Source of the DNA: Nocardioides cremeus
GTDB lineage: Bacteria; Actinomycetota; Actinomycetes; Propionibacteriales; Nocardioidaceae
Reading direction: 5' to 3'
DNA: 64,000 nucleotides
Assembly: GCF_030518195.1 (NCBI RefSeq)
Contig: NZ_JAULSC010000003.1
Coordinates: 62,001 to 126,000 of the forward strand
Shown here: positions 7,253-15,712 of the stretch, in pieces
Layout of the letters: each line of letters opens with the position of its first letter
How positions within the stretch are numbered: position 1 is the first letter of the stretch
Notes under the pieces: model-generated
Database searches by the model: none
The model's input: the letters and a program-made list of their open reading frames with translations, nothing else
Told to the model about the DNA's origin: nothing
Program-made: the position numbers and the translations under genes

Positions 7253-9282
7253 GGTCGCCCTCCGCTCTGCTGCCCGCCCTGCTGCCCGTCCTGCTGCCGA
7301 ACGGGTGGTTGGGTGAGCCGCTGCTCGGCGAGCGCGGCGACCAGCAGCGGGTTCAACAGCGAGGAGTACACCGGTGGCGGCTCACCCTCGGCGCGCTGTG
7401 GCGGTTGAGCGTCGGCGAGGGTGCGCGGGGCGGGTGCCCACCCGCCGGCGGCCTCGTTGTCTTCGCGCAGCAGCCGGGTGACCTCGTCGAGGTCGGTGAA
7501 CGCGCCCTGGGCCCGGGCGACCGCGAGATCGAGCAGGAAGTTCGTCCGGGCGAGGTTGCGGTACAGCTGCTTGCGGTTGTCCAGGAACGGCTCAAGCGCG
7601 TGCCGGATCCGGTTCTCGACCGCGGCGTTGGACGCCGGCAGCTGCGGCTGTCGGGCCAGGATGGGCAGCGCGGCCGCGACCCGGGGTTCGTAGATGCGGC
7701 GCTGCTCCAGCACTCCGGTCACGGGCGCCGGCAGCGTGGCGACGGCTCCGATGAGGTCGTCCCACCACCGTGTCCAGTCGGCGGGGCCGAGGTTGAGCAG
7801 CTCGTCGCGAGCGAGCACGTCGAGGTGCTTGGCCAGTTCGGGGACCAGCACGGTGCGCCCCTCGAGCTTGGTGGTCGCCCCTGGCAGCTTCCTCAGTGCG
7901 TCGCGGAGGTTGCGCTGGATGTGGAACAGGCTCGGGACCAGTCCGACGACCCCTGCGCCGTACTGCTTCGTCACCGCGTTGCTGATGGCTTCGGCGTTGT
8001 CGGCGACGATGAAGTCCGGGCGTTCGCCGAGCTCGTCCAGCACCAGCCGCCACGCCTGTTCGTTCGCGCGCGGGTAGGCGCGCGCCAGCCGGAGCCGGTA
8101 CTCCCGACGCGGGTAGCTCATCGGGTCCTCGGCCGGGTGCCAGCGGACCTCGACGACCACCAGCAAGCTCCACTGGTTCCGCTCAAGGCGCCGCTGCTGG
8201 CCGCGCCGGCGACGGCCGGACAAAATGACCGGCTGCTCGTCGAGCAGCCAGGTGATGGGGGTGGCGAGCGCGGCGTTCGGTGCAGCGGCGAGCTGCTGGT
8301 CGTTCGCGGCGCGCTGCTGCCGGTCGCGGTCGCGCATCTGCTGCTCGACGGGGCGCCACAGCAGCGGTGCGTACTGCTCCACCAGGTCGGCGGCGAGGTG
8401 CCAGGCGGACTTGCCCTGCGCGGCGGTGTACGACTGCGCGGCCCCGGTCGCCTGCCCGTCGAGCAGCGCGCCGCCGCCATGGTGCTCGAGCAGGTGGCGG
8501 CTGGCTCGGTCGCGGTACTCGCGCATCATCAGCGACACCGCCGCGTAGCTGGCGCCCATCGAGAGCTCGTTCAGCGCCCGGGCGTACAACGCGAGCGTCC
8601 ACGGGGTGTGCCGGGCGCCGGTGAGCGCGCCGCGGTGCGGGGAGAGCAGTTCGTCGCAAGTCGTGCAGCTCTCGACACCGACCTCGACGGCCTCCCGTGC
8701 CAGTGGCGGGGTGAAGGTGTGTGGCGCCGTGCCGTCGGCGGGGACACAGCGGTAGCGCTGCCGCTTCGTGGCGCCGCGGCCGTACACGCCCTGCCGGGTC
8801 ACCTTCGAGACCGCGTGCTCGGGGCACCCCGGCGGGCGGTCGAGCGAGGTGAGCTGGGTGCCGGCCGCCGAGGCGAGCACCTGGAAGAAGTGCGAGCTGC
8901 CGTCGGGCCGGGTGCACCGGAACCGCCGCCAGGTGCCCGCCTTCGTCGTGCGCGTGCCTCGTCCCTGGACCCGGGCGTCGGCGTGCCACGGGTCAGGGCA
9001 CCGCTGCCTCGGTGAGCGTCCAGCCTCGACCGCTCCGGCGGCCGGGGTGGTGAAGAAGTGCCGCTTTCCGGTCTCGGGCAGGCACTCGAACCGCTGCCGT
9101 GTGCCGGCCGCGGAGGCCCTGAGCCCACGGCGGCGCACCCGGCTCCCCGCGTGTGACGGGTCCGGGCACTGCGGTGCTGCTGCGTCGGTCAGTTGTCCTC
9201 CTGGCGGGACGTCTCCGCCAGACAGCGTGCCGGCGCCGGTCCCACCGGCAGTGCCGTCCTCGAGGTCGCGGGCGGCAACCAC
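7249..9282 (-). CDS. putative DDE-like transposase with three tandem C-H-C-H finger repeats
   Basis: 677 residues from GTG 9282, with GGAGGGGG 7 nt upstream. The N-terminus holds three repeats of C-x(2-4)-H...C-x(7-8)-H at about residues 39-75, 95-131 and 153-188, each with a V..G...R.R[FY]xC core, then a CTTC pair near 206. Such fingers bind transposon ends in IS1- and ISL3-like enzymes. The central part has TWLLDEQPV, then FIVADNAEAISNAV followed by SLFHIQRNLRDAL. Later comes NAAVENRIRHAL with a basic stretch. Spacing and context fit the D, D, E residues of an RNase H-fold transposase. It is adjacent to the right inverted repeat. Family is unassigned and the catalytic residues are my inference. 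Confidence 0.72.
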   Translation of the reverse strand: MVAARDLEDGTAGGTGAGTLSGGDVPPGGQLTDAAAPQCPDPSHAGSRVRRRGLRASAAGTRQRFECLPETGKRHFFTTPAAGAVEAGRSPRQRCPDPWHADARVQGRGTRTTKAGTWRRFRCTRPDGSSHFFQVLASAAGTQLTSLDRPPGCPEHAVSKVTRQGVYGRGATKRQRYRCVPADGTAPHTFTPPLAREAVEVGVESCTTCDELLSPHRGALTGARHTPWTLALYARALNELSMGASYAAVSLMMREYRDRASRHLLEHHGGGALLDGQATGAAQSYTAAQGKSAWHLAADLVEQYAPLLWRPVEQQMRDRDRQQRAANDQQLAAAPNAALATPITWLLDEQPVILSGRRRRGQQRRLERNQWSLLVVVEVRWHPAEDPMSYPRREYRLRLARAYPRANEQAWRLVLDELGERPDFIVADNAEAISNAVTKQYGAGVVGLVPSLFHIQRNLRDALRKLPGATTKLEGRTVLVPELAKHLDVLARDELLNLGPADWTRWWDDLIGAVATLPAPVTGVLEQRRIYEPRVAAALPILARQPQLPASNAAVENRIRHALEPFLDNRKQLYRNLARTNFLLDLAVARAQGAFTDLDEVTRLLREDNEAAGGWAPAPRTLADAQPPQRAEGEPPPVYSSLLNPLLVAALAEQRLTQPPVRQQDGQQGGQQSGGRP

Positions 9283-9372
9283 CAGCGACCCCCTCCGAAC
9301 GCGAACCGGCCCTCCCGGGCCCTGACCGAAGGGTCAAGGTTACCGGGAGGGCCGGACAAGGCGCGCCCAAAA

Positions 9373-9395
9373 CCACACTAAAAGCCGAACAGGCC
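9373..9395 (-). repeat. terminal inverted repeat, right
   Basis: A perfect 23-bp inverse copy of 4261-4283. It lies 90 bp upstream of the transposase start. Confidence 0.9.
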
Positions 9396-9401
9396 AGGAT
9401 C
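9396..9401. repeat. target-site duplication, right copy (AGGATC)
   Basis: Identical to 4255-4260 and directly next to the right inverted repeat. Confidence 0.8.
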
Positions 9402-9420
9402 GGTGCGGGGCCCTCGTCGG
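9402..9420. other. right arm of the hairpin split by the transposon
   Basis: GGTGCGGGGCCC followed by TCGTCGG pairs with 4236-4254. It lies 15 bp past the livJ stop, the expected place for the livJ terminator, which the insertion has broken. Confidence 0.75.
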
Positions 9421-9435
9421 ACGAGCGTCAGGGGG

Positions 9436-10797
9436 TCAGGACTGCTTCTGGCCCTCGACCGTGGCGGTCAGCTCGTTCTTGTTCTCGTCGTTGAAGGTGT
9501 AGATGCCGACGAACGCCGAGGACGGGTCGTTCTCCTCGTCGATCGGGCCGATGCCCGAAGGACCGACGTAGCGGATCTCGTTGCCCTCGTCGAGCATGGC
9601 GGTGCAGTCGGCGTAGGAGGTGCACTCCTCGCCGCCGTTGGCGCCCGAGACCGCAGCGAAGTTCTGCTGCACCGTCTCGGAGTCGGTCGCACCGCCCTTG
9701 TAGGCAGCCAGGGCCGCCAGGATGGTGGCGTCGTACGACTCGGCCGCGTAGGCGAAGTCGGTCAGGCCGTCACCGAAGGCGAACTCGTTCCAGGCGATCA
9801 GGCGGTCCTTGAAGTCCTGGGCCGCGTCGGCACCGGGGATGGTGCCCTGGGCGCCGGTGAGGGTGCCCGCCTCGAAGTCCTCCGAGTAGTCGGCGGTGTT
9901 GCCGTCGGAGAAGTAGGTCGCCGACATGTCCCACCCGGTCGACGCGAGCTCGGGCACGATGGCCTTGGTCTCGTCGAAGGCGAGGATGACGATGGCGTCG
10001 GGGTTGGAGTTGGTGGCGGCAGAGACCTCGGAGGAGAAGGTCGTCTGGCCGGCCGGGAACTCGTCGCCGTCGCCCTTGCAGCCGTAGGTGCACTCGCCGC
10101 CGCCGGCCTCGATCGTCTCCTGGACCACGTCACGCAGACCGGTGCCGTAGGTGTCGGAGAAGACGATGAAGGCGACCTTCTGGAAGCCGTCGGAGGAGAT
10201 CAGCGAACCGAGGGCGTTGCCCTGGATGCCGTCCGGCGGGGCGGTGCGGAAGTAGAAGTCGCTGTAGCCGCTCAGGTCGACCGCGGTGTTGGCGGGCGAG
10301 ACCTGGGTGACCTTGGCGGCGGTGAGGCGGTCCACGAAGTTCAGCGAGACGCTGGAGGACGCGGCGCCGATGACGACCGAGGCCTCGTCCTGGATCAGCT
10401 TGCGCGCCGAGGCGGTGCTGATGGACAGGTCGGTGGTGTCACCGGAGTCCTCGATCTGGTGGCACGCCTGGGCACCGTTGACGCCGCCGGCGGCGTTGAT
10501 GTCGGAGACGGCCATGCCGACTCCGGCGACCTCGGGCGGGCCGAGGAACGCCAGGTTGCCGGTCAGGGGCAGGATGCCGCCAGCCTTGAACGTGTCGGCG
10601 TTCGAGGAGCCGTCGGCGCACTCGTCGTTGGTGAACTCGTCGTCGGCGGGTGCCCCCGACTCGCTCGACTCGCTGGTGGGCTCGTTGTCAGTGGCCTCGG
10701 GCTCGGAGTCCTCCGAACCGCAGGCGGTCAGCACCAGGCCGAGCGCGGCGGTGCCGGCCATGAGCTTGACCCAGTGGGATGTGGTCGATCGATTCAC
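9436..10797 (-). CDS. livJ: branched-chain amino acid ABC transporter substrate-binding lipoprotein, LivJ type
   Basis: 453 residues from GTG 10797, preceded by GAGGAAAGG. A lipoprotein signal ends in the lipobox LTAC with Cys26, followed by an acidic Ser/Glu/Asp-rich linker of about 40 residues. The body is a periplasmic-binding-protein fold: GGILPLTGNLAFLGPPEVAG near the start, ASSSVSLNFVDRL, and AYAAESYDATILAALA later, all typical of Leu/Ile/Val-binding proteins. It presumably delivers substrate to LivHMGF at 1-4066, with which it was convergent before the transposon separated them. Substrate specificity cannot be read from sequence. Confidence 0.9.
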   Translation of the reverse strand: MNRSTTSHWVKLMAGTAALGLVLTACGSEDSEPEATDNEPTSESSESGAPADDEFTNDECADGSSNADTFKAGGILPLTGNLAFLGPPEVAGVGMAVSDINAAGGVNGAQACHQIEDSGDTTDLSISTASARKLIQDEASVVIGAASSSVSLNFVDRLTAAKVTQVSPANTAVDLSGYSDFYFRTAPPDGIQGNALGSLISSDGFQKVAFIVFSDTYGTGLRDVVQETIEAGGGECTYGCKGDGDEFPAGQTTFSSEVSAATNSNPDAIVILAFDETKAIVPELASTGWDMSATYFSDGNTADYSEDFEAGTLTGAQGTIPGADAAQDFKDRLIAWNEFAFGDGLTDFAYAAESYDATILAALAAYKGGATDSETVQQNFAAVSGANGGEECTSYADCTAMLDEGNEIRYVGPSGIGPIDEENDPSSAFVGIYTFNDENKNELTATVEGQKQS

Positions 10798-10948
10798 GTG
10801 GTGAACCCTTTCCTCAGGTGTTGGTGCCTTCACCGGTGCCCGACCCCCGGAGGTCTGGCTTAGCACGGTCACGGTAGACCTACAGGGGTGTGAGGCGCGG
10901 CACACTCGGGGAGCGTTGCCGAATCGTGACGTGATCGGGGGATCTCCG

Positions 10949-11728
10949 TCACCGAAGGAAGACGACCAGCTGCACGAGAAGGGGTGCGACCAGCAGTGCC
11001 GGCAGCAGGTCGGAGACCGCGACCTCGCGGATGCGCAGCAGCCGCAGCGCCACCCCGACCAGCACCAGCCCGCCCACGGCGGTGACGGCTGCCAGGTGCG
11101 CGTCCGGCAGCAGGTCGCCCAGCCCGAGACCGGCCAGGGTCAGGCCGCCCTGCACGACCACGATCGTGAGCACCGACGCCGCGACCCCCCAGCCGAAGGA
11201 CGCGGCGAAGGCGATCGCGGCGAAGCCGTCGAGGGTCGACTTGAGGAAGAGCTGGTCGGCCCCGTTGCCCAGCCCGTCGTTGAGCGAGCCCAGGATGGTC
11301 AGCGGGCCGGTGCAGAAGACCAGCGAGGCGACCACGAAGCCCTCGACGAAGCGTTGGCGGTCCACCGAGCCCGCCCCGCCCGCGAGGCGGCGCTGCAGCC
11401 ACCTGCCCAGGCCCTCGACCCGCTGCTCGAGGCGCAGCAGCGAACCGGTGATGCCGCCCAGCAGGACCGACCCCAGCACGATCAGCATCGGAGCGCTGTC
11501 GCCGACCGCGGCGGCCAGCTCCGGGGAGAGCACCTCCACGGCGGCGGTGGCCGCGATCAGCAGCGTCACCAGGCCGAGGCCGTCGGTGACCAGCTCGCGG
11601 GTGCGCTCGGGCAGACGGTGGCCCAGCAGCACGCCCAGCAGGCAGCCGACCAGCACCGTCACGACGTTGACCGCGGTGCCGACACCGGGGACCAGCAACG
11701 GCGGCGGGGTCAGCAGCAGGGGGCTCAA
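10949..11728 (-). CDS. DUF554 family integral membrane protein
   Basis: 259 residues from TTG 11728, with GAGGA 7 nt upstream; there is no better start before the conserved GTAVNVVTVLVGCLLG. About seven hydrophobic segments are present. DUF554 hallmarks include the small-residue N-terminal helix, a region around GSVLLGGITGSLLRLEQRVE, then FVEGFVVASLVFCTGPLTIL, GSLNDGL and LKSTLDG. The family (E. coli YqgA type) is thought to be a transporter but has no firm substrate. It stands alone between livJ and a divergent acetyltransferase. Confidence 0.88.
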   Translation of the reverse strand: MSPLLLTPPPLLVPGVGTAVNVVTVLVGCLLGVLLGHRLPERTRELVTDGLGLVTLLIAATAAVEVLSPELAAAVGDSAPMLIVLGSVLLGGITGSLLRLEQRVEGLGRWLQRRLAGGAGSVDRQRFVEGFVVASLVFCTGPLTILGSLNDGLGNGADQLFLKSTLDGFAAIAFAASFGWGVAASVLTIVVVQGGLTLAGLGLGDLLPDAHLAAVTAVGGLVLVGVALRLLRIREVAVSDLLPALLVAPLLVQLVVFLR

Positions 11729-11874
11729 CGGTGGTCCTCGGGGCTCCGGCCCGTCCGGGCGGGTTAAAGGTGGTCTCGACCATGCGACAGCACGGCGCGC
11801 AGGAGCGTAGTCTCGCCCGGTCGGACGCGCCCACGTGGGCGCGCCACTGTCGAGGGTCCGAAGGGGTGCGCGAG

Positions 11875-12441
11875 ATGAGTCGGAGTCCCGTGAGCCTGCG
11901 GTGCGCGGGCGAGCAGGACGCTCTGTTCCTGGCCGAGCTGTGGAGCGAGCACCTGCGCCGCTGCGACCTTGAGGAGCAGGTCGCCGACCTCGAGCAGGTC
12001 ATCAAGGAGGCTGCCCTCTCGCCGGAGCAGCGGCTCTTCATCGCCGAGCACGACGGCCGCCCGGCCGGAGCGGTGCTGCTGCGGGTGGCGACGCTGAGCC
12101 CGATCAACCTCGAGCCCGTCGTCCAGTGCTACACGCCCACCGTGGTGCCCGACCAGCGCCGCCACGGGGTCGGCCGCACGCTGGTCGAGGCCGCCGTCGC
12201 GTGGGCCGAGGACCTCGGCATCACGCACGTGATGACCGCAGCGTCGGCGTCCTCGCGCGATGCCAACCGGTTCATGGCCCGTCTCGCCCTGCGCCCCCAG
12301 GCCGTGCTGCGGGTCGCCGCGACGCCCGCCGTGCGCGCCAAGGTCGAGGCGCAGCGCCCGGTCTCCGAGCGCCCCCGGTCGGCGCGGGGACAGATGCTCG
12401 CCGCGCGACGGTCGTTGCGTCGCCAGCAGAGCCTCGGCTAG
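11875..12441 (+). CDS. GNAT family N-acetyltransferase
   Basis: 188 residues from ATG 11875; upstream in-frame starts would run through the promoter region of the divergent DUF554 gene. The GNAT core shows VVPDQRRHGVGRTLVEAAVAWAEDLG, where the R-R-H-G-V-G loop binds the acetyl-CoA pyrophosphate. A basic C-terminal tail of about 45 residues (RARGQMLAARRSLRRQQ-like) follows. The acceptor substrate is unknown. Its stop overlaps the end of the convergent thioesterase gene by 4 bp. Confidence 0.8.
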   Translation: MSRSPVSLRCAGEQDALFLAELWSEHLRRCDLEEQVADLEQVIKEAALSPEQRLFIAEHDGRPAGAVLLRVATLSPINLEPVVQCYTPTVVPDQRRHGVGRTLVEAAVAWAEDLGITHVMTAASASSRDANRFMARLALRPQAVLRVAATPAVRAKVEAQRPVSERPRSARGQMLAARRSLRRQQSLG

Positions 12442-12866
12442 AGGCCGACCCGCTCGCGGGGCACCAGCGAGCAGGTGATCCGCGAGGTGCACACGCGCTT
12501 GCCGCGCTCGTCGGTGACCACGACCTCCCAGGTCGCGCTCGTGCGTCCCAGGTGGGCCGGGGTCGCGACCCCGGTCACGGTGCCGCTGGTGGCGGAGCGG
12601 TGGTGGGTGGCGTTGATGTCGACGCCCACCGCGACCCGGTCGGGATGGGCGTGCAGCGCCGAGCCGATGGAGCCCAGGGTCTCGGCCAGCACCACGGACG
12701 CTCCGCCGTGCAGCAGGCCGTAGGGCTGCGTGTTGCCCTCGACGGGCATCGTGGCCACGACCCGCTCGGTGGAGACCTCGAGCAGCTCGATGCCCATCTT
12801 CTCGTTCAGCCCGCCCATGCCCTGGGGCATCGAGGCGACGTACTGCTCCACGTCCATCTCGCTCAT
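12438..12866 (-). CDS. PaaI-type hotdog-fold thioesterase
   Basis: 142 residues from ATG 12866. A single hotdog domain carries NTQPYGLLHGGASVVLAETLGS, where the His-Gly-Gly and the downstream Glu form the usual acyl-CoA thioesterase active site, and later GVDINATHHRSA. Proteins of this type hydrolyse aromatic or medium-chain acyl-CoAs such as hydroxyphenylacetyl-CoA or 1,4-dihydroxy-2-naphthoyl-CoA; which one cannot be told here. A TAGGTT box ends exactly 6 nt before the ATG. It is divergent from polA. Confidence 0.85.
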   Translation of the reverse strand: MSEMDVEQYVASMPQGMGGLNEKMGIELLEVSTERVVATMPVEGNTQPYGLLHGGASVVLAETLGSIGSALHAHPDRVAVGVDINATHHRSATSGTVTGVATPAHLGRTSATWEVVVTDERGKRVCTSRITCSLVPRERVGL

Positions 12867-12915
12867 GGGCTCAACCTAGCGAGGCGCCGTCGGCGCCAAC
12901 GGTTAGGGTCGCTGC
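12867..12915. promoter_or_regulatory. back-to-back leaderless promoters for the thioesterase and polA
   Basis: On the minus strand TAGGTT (12873-12878) lies 6 nt before the thioesterase ATG. On the plus strand TAGGGT (12904-12909) lies 6 nt before the polA GTG. No ribosome site fits in either 6-nt gap, so both messages probably begin at the start codon. Confidence 0.65.
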
Positions 12916-15636
12916 GTGCCCGAGACGACTGCCCCCACCCGCCCGCGGCTGCTCCTGCTCGACGGCCACTCCTTGGCCTACCGGGCCTTCTTCGCGCTGC
13001 CGGTCGAGAACTTCTCCACCACCACGGGCCAGCACACGAACGCCGTCTACGGGTTCACCTCGATGCTCATCAACGTGCTGCGCGACGAGCAGCCGACCCA
13101 CGTGGGCGTCGCCTTCGACGTCTCGCGCCAGACCTTCCGGATGGCGGAGTACTCCGAGTACAAGGCCAAGCGGCAGAAGACGCCGGGGGAGTTCTCCAGC
13201 CAGCTCCCGCTGATCGAGGAGGTCCTCGACGCGCTGCGCATCCCCTTCCTCAAGAAGGAGGGCTACGAGGCCGACGACATCATCGCCACCCTCGTGACCC
13301 AGGCCCTCGCCGAGGACCCCGAGATGGACGTGCTGATCCTGACCGGCGACCGCGACTCGCTGCAGCTGGTCACCGAGCGCTCCACGGTGCTCTACCCGAT
13401 GCGTGGCGTCTCCGACCTGGCCCGGATGACCCCCGAGGCGGTCGAGACCAAGTACGGCGTGCCTCCGGCGCGCTACCCCGAGCTGGCCGCGATCGTGGGC
13501 GAGACCTCCGACAACCTGCCGGGCGTGCCCGGTGTCGGCCAGGGGTTCGCGGCGCGGTGGATCAACACCTACGACGGGCTCGACAACGTCATCACCCACG
13601 CCGACAAGATCACCGGCAAGAAGGGCGAGGCCCTGCGCGAGCACCTGGGCGACGTGATGCGCAACCGGCGCCTCAACGCCCTGGTGCGCGACCTCGACCT
13701 CGAGCTGCGCCCCGCCGACCTCGCGCTGCGGCCCTGGGACCGCCAGGAGGTGCACACCCTCTTCGACGGGCTGGAGTTCCGGGTGCTGCGCGACCGGCTC
13801 TTCGAGACCCTGACCTCCGAGGAGGTCGTCGACGGCTCGGGCTTCGAGCTCGAGGGGGTCCGCCTGGCGCCGGGCGAGGTGTCCGCCTGGCTGGCCCGGC
13901 ACGCCACCGAGCGCGTCGGCGTCACCGTGCAGGGCACCTGGCGCGCCGGCACTGGCGAGGTGCACTCGCTGGCCCTGGCCGCCGACGACGGCACCGCCGC
14001 CTGGTTCGACGCCGCCGAGGTCACCCCCGACGACGACGCGGCGGTGGCGGCCTGGCTGGCCGACCCCGAGCGCCCCAAGGTGCTGCACGACGCCAAGGGT
14101 CCGATGCTGGCGCTGGCGGCCCGCGGCTGGCGGCTCGAGGGCCTGCAGTCCGACACCGCCCTGGCCGCCTACCTGGTGCGCCCCGACCAGCGCTCCTACG
14201 ACCTTTCCGACCTGACGCTGCGCTACCTCAAGCGCGAGCTCAAGCAGGGCGGCGGCGACGACGGCCAGCTGAGCCTCGACAGCCTCGACGCCGGCCTCGA
14301 CTCCGGGCTCGAGGGCGCCGGCGACTCCGCGGCACGCACCGCGATGCTGCACGCCCGCGCGGTGCTCGACCTCGCAGAGGCGCTCGACGGCGCCGTCGCC
14401 GAGCACGGGGGCACCGAGCTGCTCGCCAAGGTCGAGCTGCCGCTGGTGCACCTGCTGGCCCGCATGGAGACCACCGGCATCGCCGTCGACACCGACCACC
14501 TCGAGTCGCTCGAGTCGCACTTCGGTGACGAGGTGCGCGCGGCCGTGGACGCGGCGTACGCCGTGATCGGCAAGGAGATCAACCTCGGCTCGCCCAAGCA
14601 GCTGCAGGTGGTGCTCTTCGACGAGCTCGCGATGCCGAAGACCAAGCGCACCAAGACCGGCTACACGACCGACGCCGACGCGCTGCAGGCGCTGTACGTC
14701 AAGACCGAGCACCCGTTCCTGCTGCACCTGCTGCGCCACCGCGACGTCATCCGGCTGCGCCAGACCATCGAGGGCCTGCTCAAGACCGTGGCCTCCGACG
14801 GGCGCATCCACACCACCTTCAACCAGACCATCGCCGCGACCGGGCGGCTCTCCAGCACCGACCCCAACCTGCAGAACATCCCGGTGCGCACCGAGGAGGG
14901 CCGGCGCATCCGCGAGGCCTTCGTGGTGGGCGAGGGGCACGAGTCGCTGATGACGGCCGACTACAGCCAGATCGAGATGCGGATCATGGCGCACCTCTCC
15001 GAGGACGCGCTGCTCATCGAGGCGTTCAAGTCCGGGAGCGACTTCCACTCCATCACCGCAGCCCGCGTCTTCGACATCCCCGCCGAGCAGGTCGGCACCG
15101 AGGAGCGGGCCAAGATCAAGGCGATGAACTACGGCCTGGCCTACGGCCTCTCGGCCTTCGGCCTGGGCCAGCAGCTCGGCATCGAGCCGGCCGAGGCCAG
15201 GGGCCTGATGGACGAGTACTTCGAGACCTTCGGCGGCATCCGCGACTACCTGGGCGGCATCGTCGACGAGGCGCGGCGCACCGGCTACACCGAGACCATC
15301 GAGGGACGCCGCCGCTACCTGCCCGACCTGACCAGCGACAACCGCCAGCGCCGCGAGATGGCCGAGCGGATGGCCCTGAACGCCCCCATCCAGGGCTCGG
15401 CCGCCGACCTCATCAAGATCGCGATGCTGCGGGTGCAGCGCGCGATCGACGAGTCCTCGCTCTCGTCGCGGATGCTGCTGCAGGTCCACGACGAGCTCGT
15501 GCTCGAGGTGGCTCCCGGCGAGCGCGAGCCGCTCGAGGCGCTGGTGCGCGCCGAGATGGGCGCGGCGGCCGACCTGACGGTCCCGCTCGACGTGTCGGTC
15601 GGCACCGGCCGCAGCTGGCACGAGGCCGCGCACTGA
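12916..15636 (+). CDS. polA: DNA polymerase I
   Basis: 906 residues from GTG 12916. The N-terminal 5' nuclease domain (about 1-310) shows LLLLDGHSLAYRAFFALP, YEADDIIATL and LTGDRDSLQLV. The central domain (about 320-500) has the fold of the 3'-5' exonuclease but lacks the first D-x-E pair, and later acidic residues are also lost, so proofreading is likely absent, as in mycobacterial PolI. The polymerase domain carries motif A DYSQIEMRI (Asp682), the O-helix around KAMNYGLAYGLSAFGLG and motif C VHDE (Asp859, Glu860). It acts in Okazaki fragment maturation and excision repair. Confidence 0.97.
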   Translation: MPETTAPTRPRLLLLDGHSLAYRAFFALPVENFSTTTGQHTNAVYGFTSMLINVLRDEQPTHVGVAFDVSRQTFRMAEYSEYKAKRQKTPGEFSSQLPLIEEVLDALRIPFLKKEGYEADDIIATLVTQALAEDPEMDVLILTGDRDSLQLVTERSTVLYPMRGVSDLARMTPEAVETKYGVPPARYPELAAIVGETSDNLPGVPGVGQGFAARWINTYDGLDNVITHADKITGKKGEALREHLGDVMRNRRLNALVRDLDLELRPADLALRPWDRQEVHTLFDGLEFRVLRDRLFETLTSEEVVDGSGFELEGVRLAPGEVSAWLARHATERVGVTVQGTWRAGTGEVHSLALAADDGTAAWFDAAEVTPDDDAAVAAWLADPERPKVLHDAKGPMLALAARGWRLEGLQSDTALAAYLVRPDQRSYDLSDLTLRYLKRELKQGGGDDGQLSLDSLDAGLDSGLEGAGDSAARTAMLHARAVLDLAEALDGAVAEHGGTELLAKVELPLVHLLARMETTGIAVDTDHLESLESHFGDEVRAAVDAAYAVIGKEINLGSPKQLQVVLFDELAMPKTKRTKTGYTTDADALQALYVKTEHPFLLHLLRHRDVIRLRQTIEGLLKTVASDGRIHTTFNQTIAATGRLSSTDPNLQNIPVRTEEGRRIREAFVVGEGHESLMTADYSQIEMRIMAHLSEDALLIEAFKSGSDFHSITAARVFDIPAEQVGTEERAKIKAMNYGLAYGLSAFGLGQQLGIEPAEARGLMDEYFETFGGIRDYLGGIVDEARRTGYTETIEGRRRYLPDLTSDNRQRREMAERMALNAPIQGSAADLIKIAMLRVQRAIDESSLSSRMLLQVHDELVLEVAPGEREPLEALVRAEMGAAADLTVPLDVSVGTGRSWHEAAH

Positions 15637-15651
15637 CGAGGGCGTCGATCC

Positions 15652-15712
15652 GGGCCGGGTCGACGCGAAGTACGGGCCGGGTCGGCGCGAGATTCAGGCC
15701 GGGTCGCGCAGG
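15652..15712. repeat. three tandem 22-bp-spaced repeats between polA and flippase
   Basis: GGGCCGGGTCGACGCGA at 15652 recurs with one change at 15674 and in a shorter form at 15696, a period of 22 bp. The last copy runs into the 3' end of the flippase gene. Function is unknown; it may be a REP-like or chance intergenic duplication. Confidence 0.5.

Larger units (their letters stand above)
4261..9395. mobile_element. 5135-bp unit transposon: cadD-cmtR passenger, DEDDh exonuclease, finger-repeat transposase
   Basis: The boundaries rest on 23-bp perfect terminal inverted repeats (4261-4283 and 9373-9395), flanked by AGGATC on both sides. Four genes lie inside, all on the minus strand: transposase, exonuclease, cmtR, cadD. 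Both ends carry GGCGCGCC just inside the repeats, so the similarity extends imperfectly to about 40 bp. The element sits between convergent livF and livJ. The transposase does not match a standard IS family that I recognise with certainty. It has zinc-finger-like repeats and a DDE-like core reminiscent of ISL3, IS1595 or Mutator-like enzymes. Perfect ends and intact genes suggest recent arrival. Confidence 0.85.

Noticed and set aside
12871..15633. A 920-codon open frame on the strand opposite polA
   Set aside because: It mirrors the codon bias of polA, is low-complexity and rich in Gly/Val/His/Arg, and has no recognisable domain. It is an effect of high GC, not a gene.
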